DNA of 64,000 nt. Source: Sinomonas atrocyanea. Lineage in GTDB: Bacteria; Actinomycetota; Actinomycetes; Actinomycetales; Micrococcaceae. Of this stretch, positions 22,926 through 32,001 are shown one piece after another. Below the pieces are notes generated by a model. That model had not been told where the DNA came from and did not search any database. It was given only the letters and a program-made list of their open reading frames with translations. Numbering within the stretch: position 1 is the stretch's first letter; each line of letters begins with the position of its first letter. The stretch spans positions 1-64,000 of the forward strand of contig NZ_JAUSRH010000015.1 of the NCBI RefSeq assembly GCF_030811715.1, in the 5' to 3' direction. A program made the position numbers and the translations under genes.

Positions 22926-23975
22926 ATGAACGGGAGTAAGGTCGCGGCCGGAGCTGCCGCCGCCGTGCTGGCTGCACCGCTGATGCTGGTCGGCGCGGTG
23001 GTGATCCTGGGCGGGAACAGCGCCCAGGCGGGAACGTGCACAGCGCCGGCGGTGACCGTCGACGGGACGGCGACGCCTGCCAACGTCGCCGGCTTCGAGG
23101 GGAGCCAGCTGCGGAACGCCGCAGTGCTGATGGAGGACGCGAAGAAACTCGGCCTGCCCGTGGCCGCGCAGGTCCTGGCGGTGCAGGCCGCGATCGGCGA
23201 GTCGACGCTCCGCAGCATCGACTACACGGACGCCGCGGGCACCGTCAACGGCGTCGCCGTCACGATCGGCATCCTCCAGCAGGACGACTCCTACGGCCCC
23301 CGCGCGGACCGGCTGGATGTGGCGAAGGCGGGCACGGGGTTCCTGTCCCGGCTCAAGGACGTCCCCGGCTGGGAGTCGCTGGAGCCGACCATCGCGATCC
23401 ACCGGGTCCAGCGCAACGCCGACCCCCAGCACTATGCGAAGTACCGCGACGCCGCGCTCCAGGTCGTGCAGTCGCTCTCCGGGGCCAAGGTGTCCGCCGG
23501 GGAATGCGGCGGCGGCGCCGCATCGGGCGCAGGCGATGACCTGCCGTGGGGCCACGGGCCCGTCGACGTCTCAAATGATCTGGGCATGTACACGCGCGAG
23601 TGCGTGGACTTCGCCCTGTGGCGGGTCAACCAGGCCTACGGCTCGACCTCGGCGCCCTTCAGGTTCACCAACGCCGGCTTCCGCGGCGACGGACAGGTGC
23701 TCGGCAACGCCGCGACCTGGCTGGACGGCTGGGAGGCGAAGGGCTGGCCGGTCGGGACGACCCCCCGTGCGGGGGCGGTCGTCTACTACGCCCCGGGCGT
23801 GGGCGGCGCCGGCGACCAGGGGCACGTGGCCGTGGTGAAGGCCGTCAACCCGGACGGGACCTTCCTCGAGGAGGGCTACAACGGCAACCTCCCCCCGGAC
23901 GACCACACCTACTACACCCGCACGGTGCGGGACGGGACGCCCACGGCCTTCCTGTACGTGCCGCAGAAGGGATGA
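22926..23975 (+). CDS. Conjugation peptidoglycan hydrolase (SLT-like plus CHAP)
   Basis: 349 aa from the ATG at 22926 behind GGGGGGGAGGG. A signal/anchor segment at about 5-30 is followed by a lytic-transglycosylase-like domain (AAQVLAVQAAIGESTLRSI, GILQQDDSYG). The C-terminal CHAP domain has catalytic Cys in MYTRECVDFALW and His in GDQGHVAVVKAV. Both domains cut peptidoglycan so the transfer channel can cross the wall. It is the first gene of the tra operon, and its stop overlaps the next gene's ATG. Confidence 0.88.
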   Translation: MNGSKVAAGAAAAVLAAPLMLVGAVVILGGNSAQAGTCTAPAVTVDGTATPANVAGFEGSQLRNAAVLMEDAKKLGLPVAAQVLAVQAAIGESTLRSIDYTDAAGTVNGVAVTIGILQQDDSYGPRADRLDVAKAGTGFLSRLKDVPGWESLEPTIAIHRVQRNADPQHYAKYRDAALQVVQSLSGAKVSAGECGGGAASGAGDDLPWGHGPVDVSNDLGMYTRECVDFALWRVNQAYGSTSAPFRFTNAGFRGDGQVLGNAATWLDGWEAKGWPVGTTPRAGAVVYYAPGVGGAGDQGHVAVVKAVNPDGTFLEEGYNGNLPPDDHTYYTRTVRDGTPTAFLYVPQKG

Positions 23976-24502
23976 TCCGCATGCTGCAGAAGACCATGGC
24001 CGCCGCGGCCGGGGCCGCGCTGGCCCTCGCCTGCGCCGCGTGCGCCCCGGCCGCCCCGACGGCGCAGACGGCCCATGCCCCCAGCGCGACGCCGACGCCC
24101 TCGTGGACGTCCTCGCTGAGCGGGGGCGAGCACGCCCAGGCCCAGAGCGCCCCGCCGCTGCCCGTCCCCTCGTGGGACGCCGCCGGCGAGCAGAGCGCGA
24201 AGGACACGGCCTCGAAGGCCATGGCCCTGTTCGCCCGGCCCCGGGTGGACCAGCGGCAGTGGATCACGGACCTGGCGCCGATGCTGTCCCCGGCGTACCG
24301 GGTCGAGGCCGAGTACATCAACCCGGCCCGGGTGCCTGTGGGCAGGGTCCTCTCCGGCCCGGCCCTCCAGGCCTCTCCGGGGGACCCCATGACCGTCAAG
24401 GCGGTCTTCACGACCGATGCGGGGGAGTGGGCCGTCCTCCTCCACCGCACAGCAGCGGCGCAGCCCTGGCTCGTCCAGGACATCGCCTCCAAGGACGCCT
24501 GA
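23972..24502 (+). CDS. Conjugation-associated lipoprotein
   Basis: 176 aa from the ATG at 23972, in ATGA overlap; the ATG at 23981 with AGAAGGG upstream is an equal alternative. Lipobox ALACAAC near residue 23. A Pro/Ser/Thr-rich linker precedes a compact domain (ASKAMALFARPRVDQRQWITDL, LLHRTAAAQPWLVQDI) of NTF2-like appearance, as seen in surface lipoproteins of Gram-positive transfer systems. Likely outer-face component of the secretion channel. Confidence 0.7.
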   Translation: MIRMLQKTMAAAAGAALALACAACAPAAPTAQTAHAPSATPTPSWTSSLSGGEHAQAQSAPPLPVPSWDAAGEQSAKDTASKAMALFARPRVDQRQWITDLAPMLSPAYRVEAEYINPARVPVGRVLSGPALQASPGDPMTVKAVFTTDAGEWAVLLHRTAAAQPWLVQDIASKDA

Positions 24503-24521
24503 GAACAAGGAGAGAACCCAG

Positions 24522-25937
24522 ATGGCGATCGACAAGAGCAGGATCCGCGAATTCCCCCCGGTCAGCATCACCATCAGCGGTGAGGACAGCGGGGAGCTGC
24601 TCATCGGAGCATCCCGCCAGACCGTGGCCGGCGGCAGCGAGGTCGAGGTCCGACGCGAGCTGCTGGGACTGGTGGTCGCGCACGCCCGCACGGGCGGCTC
24701 CCCGGTCAGGGTCACCACCCGCGACCAGGAGAGCATCGGCGTGCTGCTGGTCTCCCCGGAAGGGCAGATCGAGGAGGAGTACTCCGAGTCTCTGGACGAG
24801 ACGGTGGAGCCGGTCCCGGCCGGCGTGGAGACGCCCCGGCCCAAGCCCCAGGCCCGGCGTGGAGAGGGGCCGGCTGCCGAGTCGGCAGCCCCGGGCAGGG
24901 CTGCGGACAGCTTCGACAGCATCGTCAAAGGCCTCGAAGAGGGCGACCCAGCGCCTGCTGAGCCTGCAGCTCCCGCCGATCCTGAGGCTCACGTCGAGCC
25001 TGCCCCCGCGGCGGTGCGCAGGTCCCTGCGGGATTCGCAGTCCTTCCTCGCAGTGCAGGACAACATCGAGCCGGCCAGGAAGGGCTGGCAGGGCAGGGTG
25101 AACAATCTCGGGCTCTCCCTCGGCCCGGGTGCTGCGGAGCTCGCCGAGCGCGCGGACGAGCACCTGGTCTCCCGCATCTACTCGGGCCCGCGCACCATCG
25201 CCGTGGTGAACCAGAAGGGCGGGGCCTCGAAGACGCCGACGGCGATCTGCCTCGCGGCCGTCTTCGGCCGTGCCGGCGGCTCGGTGCTGGCCTGGGACAA
25301 CAACGAGACCACCGGTTCCCTGCCGTGGCGGGTGGAGCGCGGCGACCACGCCCGCTCGGCCCTGCACGTGCTGGAGCGCTCGTCCCATCTGCTCTCCGAC
25401 ACCGCCCGCGCCGCGGACGTCAACGCCTTCGTCCACCGCCAGGCCGCCGACAAGTACGACGCGCTGTTCTCCGACCAGGACATCGACGGCGAGCACGAGA
25501 TCACGGCCTCCGAGGTCGACGTGCTGCACGCGGTCGCGTCGAAGTACTTCAACGTGATCCTGATGGACTCGGGCAACAACCACCGGGCCGCGAACTGGCG
25601 GCAGATGATCGGCCACACGGACCAGCTCGTCGTCACTGCGACCACGGTGGAGGACAGGGTCGAGGGGGCCCGCCTGACCCTGCAGGGCCTGGCCGGCCGC
25701 GACGGGCGCACCGCGCAGCTTGCCGCGGACGCCGTGGTGATCGTGTCCCAGGAGCAGCCCGGGCACGAGAAGCTGGCCCAGCTGCACGCCGAGAAGTTCC
25801 GCCCCTACGTGCGCGAGGTCCATGTGATCCCGTTCGACCCGGCCCTCAAGGACGGCGTGATCCACTTCGGTGCCCTCCGTCCCGCGACGCAGCGGGCCTG
25901 GCTGGCCGCGGCCGCATCGGTCGCGAAGGGCCTCTGA
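24522..25937 (+). CDS. ParA/MinD-like ATPase of the transfer operon
   Basis: 471 aa. The N-terminal 190 residues are polar and Pro/Ala/Glu-rich and include a small beta-rich start (FPPVSITISGEDSGELLIG). The ATPase domain starts at about 225 with AVVNQKGGASKTPTAICLAA (Walker A; Pro where Thr/Ser-Leu is usual). VLAWDNNETTGSLPWR replaces the usual DxDPQ loop, and ILMDSGNNHRAANWR is the Walker B equivalent. It is not a plasmid partition ATPase in context. It may position the secretion machine or substrate at the membrane. TGA overlaps the next ATG. Confidence 0.75.
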   Translation: MAIDKSRIREFPPVSITISGEDSGELLIGASRQTVAGGSEVEVRRELLGLVVAHARTGGSPVRVTTRDQESIGVLLVSPEGQIEEEYSESLDETVEPVPAGVETPRPKPQARRGEGPAAESAAPGRAADSFDSIVKGLEEGDPAPAEPAAPADPEAHVEPAPAAVRRSLRDSQSFLAVQDNIEPARKGWQGRVNNLGLSLGPGAAELAERADEHLVSRIYSGPRTIAVVNQKGGASKTPTAICLAAVFGRAGGSVLAWDNNETTGSLPWRVERGDHARSALHVLERSSHLLSDTARAADVNAFVHRQAADKYDALFSDQDIDGEHEITASEVDVLHAVASKYFNVILMDSGNNHRAANWRQMIGHTDQLVVTATTVEDRVEGARLTLQGLAGRDGRTAQLAADAVVIVSQEQPGHEKLAQLHAEKFRPYVREVHVIPFDPALKDGVIHFGALRPATQRAWLAAAASVAKGL

Positions 25938-26563
25938 TGGCTGCCGCCGCCCGCCCTTCCGCCTCGAAGTGGCTCCAGGCCCTCGAGGCCGCGCCGGAGC
26001 TCGCAGCGGCCCCGGCGCTCCGGGAGGCCCCAGCCGGTCCCACTCGGCCGCAGCGGGGCGTGCGGCAGGTGTCGGAAGCCGGCGTTCCCCGCGCCACCGT
26101 CGCGGGACCGTCCCCGTCCGTGTGGGTCATGGGGGCCCACGGCGGGGCGGGGGAGAGCACGACGGCGGCGCTGATAGAGGGCGCGGTCGCCACAGACCAC
26201 GCGTGGCCCGTCCGCCAGAACGATGACGGCCAGGGGCGCGGCGGCCAGGACGTGGTGCTGCTGGTCTGCCGCTCGAACGCTGCCGGGCTGCGCGCCGCCC
26301 AGCTCGCCGCCATCGAGTACGGCTCCGGGGCCCTGCCGGGGTCGCTGGCCGGGCTCGTGGTCATGGCCGATGCCCCCGGGCGGCTGCCGAAGGCCCTGGC
26401 CGACCGGCTCCGGCTCGTCGCCGGTGCCGTGCCCCACCTGTGGCAGGTGCCCTGGGTGGAGGGCTGGCGCCTGACCGGGACGCCGGACCCTGCCTCGCTG
26501 CCCCCATCGGTGCGCAGCGTCCTCGACAAGATCCGGCTGCACACCGCCGCCGGCAACCAGTGA
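25937..26563 (+). CDS. DUF6668-like protein with degenerate P-loop
   Basis: 208 aa from the ATG at 25937. It starts with a SKWLQALEAAP motif that recurs at the very end of the TraG protein (SKWLQAARHD), perhaps a shared docking peptide. The fold resembles ParA but the nucleotide loop is degenerate: VMGAHGGAGESTTAALI has His and Glu where ParA has Lys. A Walker-B-like VVLLVCRSNAAGLR follows. Families of this kind (DUF6668) are found only in actinobacterial transfer operons. Likely non-hydrolysing partner of the preceding ATPase. Confidence 0.7.
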   Translation: MAAAARPSASKWLQALEAAPELAAAPALREAPAGPTRPQRGVRQVSEAGVPRATVAGPSPSVWVMGAHGGAGESTTAALIEGAVATDHAWPVRQNDDGQGRGGQDVVLLVCRSNAAGLRAAQLAAIEYGSGALPGSLAGLVVMADAPGRLPKALADRLRLVAGAVPHLWQVPWVEGWRLTGTPDPASLPPSVRSVLDKIRLHTAAGNQ

Positions 26564-26576
26564 AGGAGACAGAACA

Positions 26577-26882
26577 ATGCACCTTGAAGCGCTCAACCTC
26601 GCCGCGGACGTCCTCGCCGCAATCCCCAACCCCTCCCCGGAGGAGCCCCCGGGCGGTGCCGGGTTCCTGAAGATCCTCGGCTGGGGCGCGTGGATCGTCT
26701 TCGGCCTCGGCGTCCTGGGCATCCTGTTCGCCGCCGGCAAGATGATGATCGACCAGAAGAGCGGCCACGGAGGCGGCCAGCACGCCCAGTCCCTCGGCAT
26801 GGTCCTCGTCGGCTGCATCGTCGCCTCAGTGGCCTCGGGCATCGTCGGCGGTGTCGTGGCGGCCGCCGGGGGCATGGCATGA
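26577..26882 (+). CDS. VirB2/TrbC-like pilin-type membrane protein
   Basis: 101 aa, two membrane helices (FLKILGWGAWIVFGLGVLGILFAAGK in part, and LGMVLVGCIVASVASGIVGGVVAAAGG in part) joined by a short Gly/His/Gln loop. No clear signal cleavage site. Size, topology and position ahead of VirB8-like and VirB6-like genes match the small hydrophobic pilin-like subunits of type IV secretion systems. Ribosome binding site GAAGGAGACAGAAC. ATGA overlap with the next gene. Confidence 0.75.
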   Translation: MHLEALNLAADVLAAIPNPSPEEPPGGAGFLKILGWGAWIVFGLGVLGILFAAGKMMIDQKSGHGGGQHAQSLGMVLVGCIVASVASGIVGGVVAAAGGMA

Positions 26883-27610
26883 GCCAGCCCACCGAAGGCC
26901 AGAGCCCCCCTCGGGACCAGAGCCCGTGGACCCGGCCCCGGTTCATCGCCAGCGCAGCCGTCGTCGTCGTCCTCGCCGCCCTGGGCATCGTCTATCTGGC
27001 GCTGCCATCCCCGAGCGGCGGGCAGGCCCCGGCACCCGCCCCTTCGGCGATGGCCACCGCCACGGCCACGGCGCAGACTGGCCAGAGCGTATGCGGGCTT
27101 CCCGCAGGAGACCAGCGCTACCCGTCCGTCGGCCTGCCCACCAAGTGGGAGCTGCTGGGCCGGATCGCCGTCCCGACCGATCCCAAGGGCATCGGGCCGG
27201 GCAAGACCGACGGGAACGTGCGTACCTGCTACCAGCACAGCCCCACCGGAGCCCTCTACGCCGCGGCCAATATCGCGGCGGCAGCGTTCCTGCCTGACGG
27301 CGAATCGATCGGTGTGAAGGACCTGTCCGCACCCGGTCCGCGCCGGGACCAGTTCCTGGCTTCTCCCCATCCGTCGGCGGCATCGCCGGATCAGTCACAG
27401 GGAGCGCAGATCGGCGGCTTCCAGATCCAGTCCTACGCCGATCAGGCCGCTTCTGTGGTGATCGGTCTCAAGAACTCGCAGGGCGGCCATGGATCGTTGA
27501 CCCTGCCCCTCAAGTGGGTCAACGGAGATTGGAAGCTCGACTACGACTCCAGCGGGTCGATCACCACCGTCAATGACCTGAGCACATTCGTTCCGTGGTC
27601 GGGAGCCTGA
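26879..27610 (+). CDS. VirB8/TcpC-like transfer protein (DUF8175-like)
   Basis: 243 aa. Cytoplasmic start, one membrane helix at about 20-45 (FIASAAVVVVLAALGIVYLAL), a low-complexity Ala/Thr/Pro spacer, then a soluble domain: VCGLPAGDQRYPSVGLPTKWELLG, CYQHSPTGALYAAANIAAAAF and LPLKWVNGDWKLDYDSSG, in fragments. The layout and the NTF2-like ending match VirB8-type channel proteins of Gram-positive systems. Three bases separate it from the VirB6-like gene. Confidence 0.7.
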   Translation: MSQPTEGQSPPRDQSPWTRPRFIASAAVVVVLAALGIVYLALPSPSGGQAPAPAPSAMATATATAQTGQSVCGLPAGDQRYPSVGLPTKWELLGRIAVPTDPKGIGPGKTDGNVRTCYQHSPTGALYAAANIAAAAFLPDGESIGVKDLSAPGPRRDQFLASPHPSAASPDQSQGAQIGGFQIQSYADQAASVVIGLKNSQGGHGSLTLPLKWVNGDWKLDYDSSGSITTVNDLSTFVPWSGA

Positions 27611-27612
27611 AA

Positions 27613-28905
27613 ATGATTCCCCTTGTAGACACACCTCAGAAGGACTGCGGCTTTCTCGGCTCCAGCTGCTGGGTCGGGGATGCAGCGAAGGCGGTTGCCG
27701 GCGGCGCTCTGGATCAGCTTCGGGATGCTGTGATCGAGGCGTGGGGGAAGTCGATCGCGTGGCTGGGCACCTTCTGGGTGAACGTGGACACCACGCCCGT
27801 GATCACTCCGGGCACGGTGGACCAGCAGTCTGATGTGGTGTGGTGGGCGCAGAACCAGCTGTGGTGGTACACCCTCGTCCTGGTGGTCTTCGGCATCCTC
27901 GTCGGGGCCGGCCGGCTGGTGTGGGAGCAGCGCAGCAAGCATTTGATGGACATCGTGAAGCAGCTGATCACCTTCACGCTGGTGACCGGCTCCGGGGTGG
28001 CGGTGCTCCAGCTGCTCATCACCGGCTTCGACGAGATGGCCAAGGCCCTGCTGGACAATGCCACGAAGGGGACCGGGTTCGCGCAGAGCGTCGCAGGGAT
28101 GATCTCTCTGACCGGTGGCCTCGGGGTCCTGCTGGCCATCATCTTCGGCGTGCTGGCGATCCTCGTGTCCCTGGTGCAGCTGGTGATGATGGTGTTCCGC
28201 TCCGGGATCCTGATCCTGCTGGCCGGCGGCCTGCCCACCGCCGCGGCGTTCACGAATACCGAGACGGGCAAGCAGTGGTTCCAGCGGTTCCTGTCCTGGC
28301 TGATCGCCTTCACCCTCTACAAGCCGGCGGCCGCGCTCTGCTACGCGGTGGCCTTCAAGCTCACCGCCTCGGACATCTTCGCCTCCGCCGATGGCGGGGT
28401 GAAGGCCATCGTGGGGCTGTCCCTGATGGTCCTGGCACTGGTGGCGCTGCCTGCGCTGATGCGCCTGGTCACCCCGATGGTCGCCGCAGCGGCCGGCGGG
28501 GGAGGGGGCGCGGCCGCGATCGGCGCCGCGGCCGGGACGCTCGCCACCGGCGCAATCGACCGCGCACTCAGCCGCGGGGGGCGCAGCAGCGCAGCCCACA
28601 CCAGCAGCAGCAGCACGACCAGTAGCAGCAGCAGCAAGACCGACCAGCAGGCCTCCGGGGCCACGACGAGCCCGTCCCAGCCCAAGGCCGCCTCCGCTGC
28701 CCCCGCCGGGGCGAGCGCGGGAGCAGCGGGCAGCACGGGTGCCGGGGCAGCGGGAGCGGGAGCCGGTGGGGCAGGTGCCGCCGCCGGCCCGGCCGGGGTC
28801 GCAGCGGCCGTCGGCGTGCAGGCCGTGAAGAAGGGCGCAGCCGCCGTGCAGGGCGCCGCAGAGTCAGCAGCGGGCGAGGGCCCGTCCGGAAGCGGGGGGA
28901 AGTAG
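27613..28905 (+). CDS. VirB6/TrbL-like polytopic channel protein
   Basis: 430 aa from the ATG at 27613. About seven hydrophobic segments between residues 75 and 310, including WWYTLVLVVFGILVGAGR, AGMISLTGGLGVLLAII and LVMMVFRSGILILLAGGLP. A long Ser/Ala/Gly/Thr-rich cytoplasmic tail of about 130 residues follows. This is the layout of TrbL/VirB6 inner-membrane channel proteins. The N-terminal region has a Cys pair (KDCGFLGSSCW) that could form a disulfide outside the membrane. Confidence 0.8.
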   Translation: MIPLVDTPQKDCGFLGSSCWVGDAAKAVAGGALDQLRDAVIEAWGKSIAWLGTFWVNVDTTPVITPGTVDQQSDVVWWAQNQLWWYTLVLVVFGILVGAGRLVWEQRSKHLMDIVKQLITFTLVTGSGVAVLQLLITGFDEMAKALLDNATKGTGFAQSVAGMISLTGGLGVLLAIIFGVLAILVSLVQLVMMVFRSGILILLAGGLPTAAAFTNTETGKQWFQRFLSWLIAFTLYKPAAALCYAVAFKLTASDIFASADGGVKAIVGLSLMVLALVALPALMRLVTPMVAAAAGGGGGAAAIGAAAGTLATGAIDRALSRGGRSSAAHTSSSSTTSSSSSKTDQQASGATTSPSQPKAASAAPAGASAGAAGSTGAGAAGAGAGGAGAAAGPAGVAAAVGVQAVKKGAAAVQGAAESAAGEGPSGSGGK

Positions 28906-28909
28906 TGAC

Positions 28910-30433
28910 ATGAGCGACCACACCATCGATGACAGGCAGCCCACATATACGGAGCCGACCTACGGGAACTGGCGCCGGCCGCGCACCGCGGGCATCGGCA
29001 AGCTGGGTGCCCTGGAGACCTGGGCCATGATCACGGCCCTGCTGGTGCTGCTGTTCGTCTTCCGCCTGGCCGGCCCGGTCTGGGGGTTCATCACCTTCCT
29101 CGTGATGGGCATCGGTCTGGGGGTCTTCACGGTGCGGGACCGGCACGGGCAGTCCCGGATCAGCCGCATGGTCGCCAAGCGCGCACACAGGAAGGCCGTG
29201 GGCCGCCGTACGAATCTCTACCGCTCCGGCCCTGTCGGGCTCATTCCCGGCGGCACGGCGCAGCTGCCGGGCCTGCTGGCCAAGTCGCAGCTGCACCAGT
29301 TCACGGACTCGTTCGACCGGGCCTTCGCCCTGGTCTTCATGCCCGACACCAATCACGCCACGGTGGTGATCGAGTGCGAGTCCACGGGGCTGGCCCTGGA
29401 GGACCCGCAGACGATTGACGCCTATGTGGCGAACTGGGGCGGCTGGCTGTCCGACCTGGGCAAGCAGTCCGACGTCGTGGCGGCGTCCGTGACGGTGGAG
29501 ACGGCCCCGGACTTCGGGGTCCGGCTTCGCCAGGCCGTGGACACCCGGCGTCATCCGGATGCCCCCGAGGCGACGGTGCAGATGATGGAGGAGGTCAAGG
29601 CGACCTTCCCGCAGTCGGCTCCGGTGACCCGGGCCTTCCTCGCCGTGACCGTCACCGCGTGGCGTCCCGGCGCTCCGCGTCCCCGCAAGGTCGAGGACCT
29701 GGGGATCGATCTGGGCGCCCGGCTGGGCAAGCTCACCGAGCACCTGGAGCAGTGCGGGGCCGGCGACGCGCACCCGGTCACCGCCCAGACCCTCTGCGAA
29801 GTCGTCCGGGCCGCCTACGATCCCGCCGTGGCCCGGCACATCGCCGCCGCGCACGCCGAGGAGGTCACTCCGTCGCTGTCCTGGAACGACGTCGGCCCCA
29901 TCGCCCACAACGCCGGGTGGGAGTGGTACCGGCACGATTCGGGGTTCTCGAAGTCCTGGGTCATGTCGGTGGCCCCGCGCGGGGAGGTGTTCTCGAACGT
30001 GCTCGAGGCGATCCTGTCCCCGACCGGGGACGTGGACCGGAAGCGGGTGACGTTCCTCTTCCGCCCGGTGTCCGCGGCGAGGGCCATGGACGTGGCGGAG
30101 AAGGACGTCAACGCGGCCAAGAACCGGGCGGCCTCGACCGGCACCCCGAACTTCCGGGCCATCGACGACTACGCCAAGACGGTCCAGACCGCCAGGGAGG
30201 TCGCCAAGGACGCCGGAATGCTCAACTTCGGCGTGGTCATCACCGCCACGATCCGCAACGCGGAGGACGCCCTGGCCGTCAGCTACGGGGTGGAGGACCT
30301 GGCCGCGGAGTCCCAGCTGACCGTCCGGCCCGCCTACGGGGCCCAGGACACCGCCTTCGCCGCGTCGCTGCCGCTGGGCCTGGTCCTGCCCGACTACGTC
30401 ATGGTCCCCTCCAAGATCCGAGAGGCAGTCTGA
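28910..30433 (+). CDS. SCO6880-family type IV secretion protein (VirB3-VirB4 N-terminal-like)
   Basis: 507 aa. Two membrane helices at about 38-75 (TWAMITALLVLLFVFRLAGPVWGFITFLVMGIG in part) followed by a large cytoplasmic domain. Its sequence (HQFTDSFDRAFALVFMP, VTAWRPGAPRPRKVEDLG, GWEWYRHDSGFSKSWVMSVAPRGEV) is that of SCO6880 proteins, which supply the VirB3-like and N-terminal VirB4-like part in actinobacteria. ATPase motifs are absent here; they are in the next gene, whose ATG overlaps the stop. Confidence 0.85.
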   Translation: MSDHTIDDRQPTYTEPTYGNWRRPRTAGIGKLGALETWAMITALLVLLFVFRLAGPVWGFITFLVMGIGLGVFTVRDRHGQSRISRMVAKRAHRKAVGRRTNLYRSGPVGLIPGGTAQLPGLLAKSQLHQFTDSFDRAFALVFMPDTNHATVVIECESTGLALEDPQTIDAYVANWGGWLSDLGKQSDVVAASVTVETAPDFGVRLRQAVDTRRHPDAPEATVQMMEEVKATFPQSAPVTRAFLAVTVTAWRPGAPRPRKVEDLGIDLGARLGKLTEHLEQCGAGDAHPVTAQTLCEVVRAAYDPAVARHIAAAHAEEVTPSLSWNDVGPIAHNAGWEWYRHDSGFSKSWVMSVAPRGEVFSNVLEAILSPTGDVDRKRVTFLFRPVSAARAMDVAEKDVNAAKNRAASTGTPNFRAIDDYAKTVQTAREVAKDAGMLNFGVVITATIRNAEDALAVSYGVEDLAAESQLTVRPAYGAQDTAFAASLPLGLVLPDYVMVPSKIREAV

Positions 30434-32001
30434 TGAACCCGCTGAACCTGCTCCCCAGGCCTGCCCCGCGCAGCCGGCACTTCGACCCGCTCAAGCGCGG
30501 GTACCGGATTGCCGGCGGCGGGTATGCGAACCTGCTGGACCTGCCCCCGGAGTACCGCGGCTCGTCCCGGCAGGTGTGCGGGCTGTGGCCGTTCTCCTCC
30601 GGCTCCGGGGCCCCGCTGGCGGGGGCGCCGCTGGGCCAGCAGATGATCACCGGCCAGGTGGTCGGGCTCGACCACTTCGGAGCCTTCGAAGAAGGCCTGA
30701 TCCCCAACCCGTCCGTGTACTTCATGTCCAACCCGGCCCTGGGGAAGTCCACCGCCGTGGGGAAGATGTGCCTGTGGCTGGCCTACCGGGGCGTTCCGAG
30801 CATGTACCTCGGCGACGTCAAGGGCGAGCACGTCCTGCGCACCCGGAAGGCGGACGGGAAGGTCAACCGCCTCGGCAGCGGGCGCGGCTACCTGAACCCG
30901 CTCGACCCGGGCGGCTCGGCCGGGGCGGTCGAGCGGCTGACCGGCACGCTCCGGGAGGAAGTGGCCCGGGGCGCGCACGAGCAGCGCAAGGCCCTGATGA
31001 TGGCCCTCATCACCGTCTCGAGGGAGTCCAAGCCCTCCGAGCAGGAGGACCTGATCCTGGGCCGGGCGCTGGAGATCCTCTACGACCGGCACGACGGCGT
31101 GCCGCTGGTGCGGGACCTGGAGAAGCTGATCGCCGAGGCGCCGGAGGACCTGCGCACGGTGGTCCTCGACCGCGGAGACATGGACCGCTACCTCGACGCC
31201 ACCGACGCCCTGCGGACCTCCCTGATCGGTATCGCCACCGGCTCCGGTCCGCTGGGGGACATGTTCTCCCGGCACACCACCGAGCAGCTGGACATGACCC
31301 GTTCCGTCTGCTTCGACCTCTCGGCGCTGCCCGACACGCAGCCGCAGAAGCAGGCCGCCGGGCTGCTGGCCTGCTGGTCGGTCGGGTTCGAGGCCGTGAA
31401 CACCGCCCAGATCCTCGCCGACGCGGGCCTGGAGCCCCGGCGGAACTACAACATCGTCCTGGACGAGTTCTGGCGCGCCCTGCGGGTCGGCCGCGGGATC
31501 GTGGACAAGGCCGACTCCCTCACCCGGCTCAACCGCAACGAGGGGGTGGGGCAGATGATGATCTCCCACACCCTCAAGGACTTCGAGGCCGTGGCCGACG
31601 AGACGGACCGCGCGAAGGCCAAGGGCTTCGTCGAACGCTGCGCCATGGTCGTCCTCGGCGGCCTCGGCGCCAAGGAGCTGTCCGAGGTCGAGCACTTCCG
31701 CCGCCTCACCCGGCAGGAGAAGCGCCGGGTGGAGTCCTGGGCCGACGTGAAGAAGATCACCACCAACCAGCACGGCAGGACGGCCCCGTACGGGCGCGGG
31801 AAGTTCCTGGTCAAGCTCGGCCAGGCCCCCGGCATCCCCGTCCAGATGAAGCTCACCGGCGTGGAGGACGAGATCTCCGACACCAACACCCGGTGGGAGA
31901 GCCTGCGCAAACAGGGCGCCTCCACCGAGGAAATCGAACGGGAGATCTTCGGAGAAGAGGGGCAGGACAACATAGGAGGAGCAGACAGTGCAGCAGCGTA
32001 G
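30433..32001 (+). CDS. VirB4-type conjugation ATPase
   Basis: 522 aa. Walker A SNPALGKSTAVGKM near residue 100, Walker B YNIVLDEFWRAL near 340, followed by RNEGVGQMMISHTL, which corresponds to the VirB4/TraE switch motif. It lacks the N-terminal region of classical VirB4, which the preceding SCO6880 protein provides, so the usual single protein is split. It powers pilus/channel assembly and substrate passage. The gene overlaps virD4/traG by 14 bases. Confidence 0.88.
   Translation: MNPLNLLPRPAPRSRHFDPLKRGYRIAGGGYANLLDLPPEYRGSSRQVCGLWPFSSGSGAPLAGAPLGQQMITGQVVGLDHFGAFEEGLIPNPSVYFMSNPALGKSTAVGKMCLWLAYRGVPSMYLGDVKGEHVLRTRKADGKVNRLGSGRGYLNPLDPGGSAGAVERLTGTLREEVARGAHEQRKALMMALITVSRESKPSEQEDLILGRALEILYDRHDGVPLVRDLEKLIAEAPEDLRTVVLDRGDMDRYLDATDALRTSLIGIATGSGPLGDMFSRHTTEQLDMTRSVCFDLSALPDTQPQKQAAGLLACWSVGFEAVNTAQILADAGLEPRRNYNIVLDEFWRALRVGRGIVDKADSLTRLNRNEGVGQMMISHTLKDFEAVADETDRAKAKGFVERCAMVVLGGLGAKELSEVEHFRRLTRQEKRRVESWADVKKITTNQHGRTAPYGRGKFLVKLGQAPGIPVQMKLTGVEDEISDTNTRWESLRKQGASTEEIEREIFGEEGQDNIGGADSAAA

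Noticed and set aside
28568-29935. 455-aa minus-strand frame opposite the VirB6-like and SCO6880 genes
   Set aside because: Low-complexity Arg/Gly/Val shadow of two well-supported genes on the other strand.
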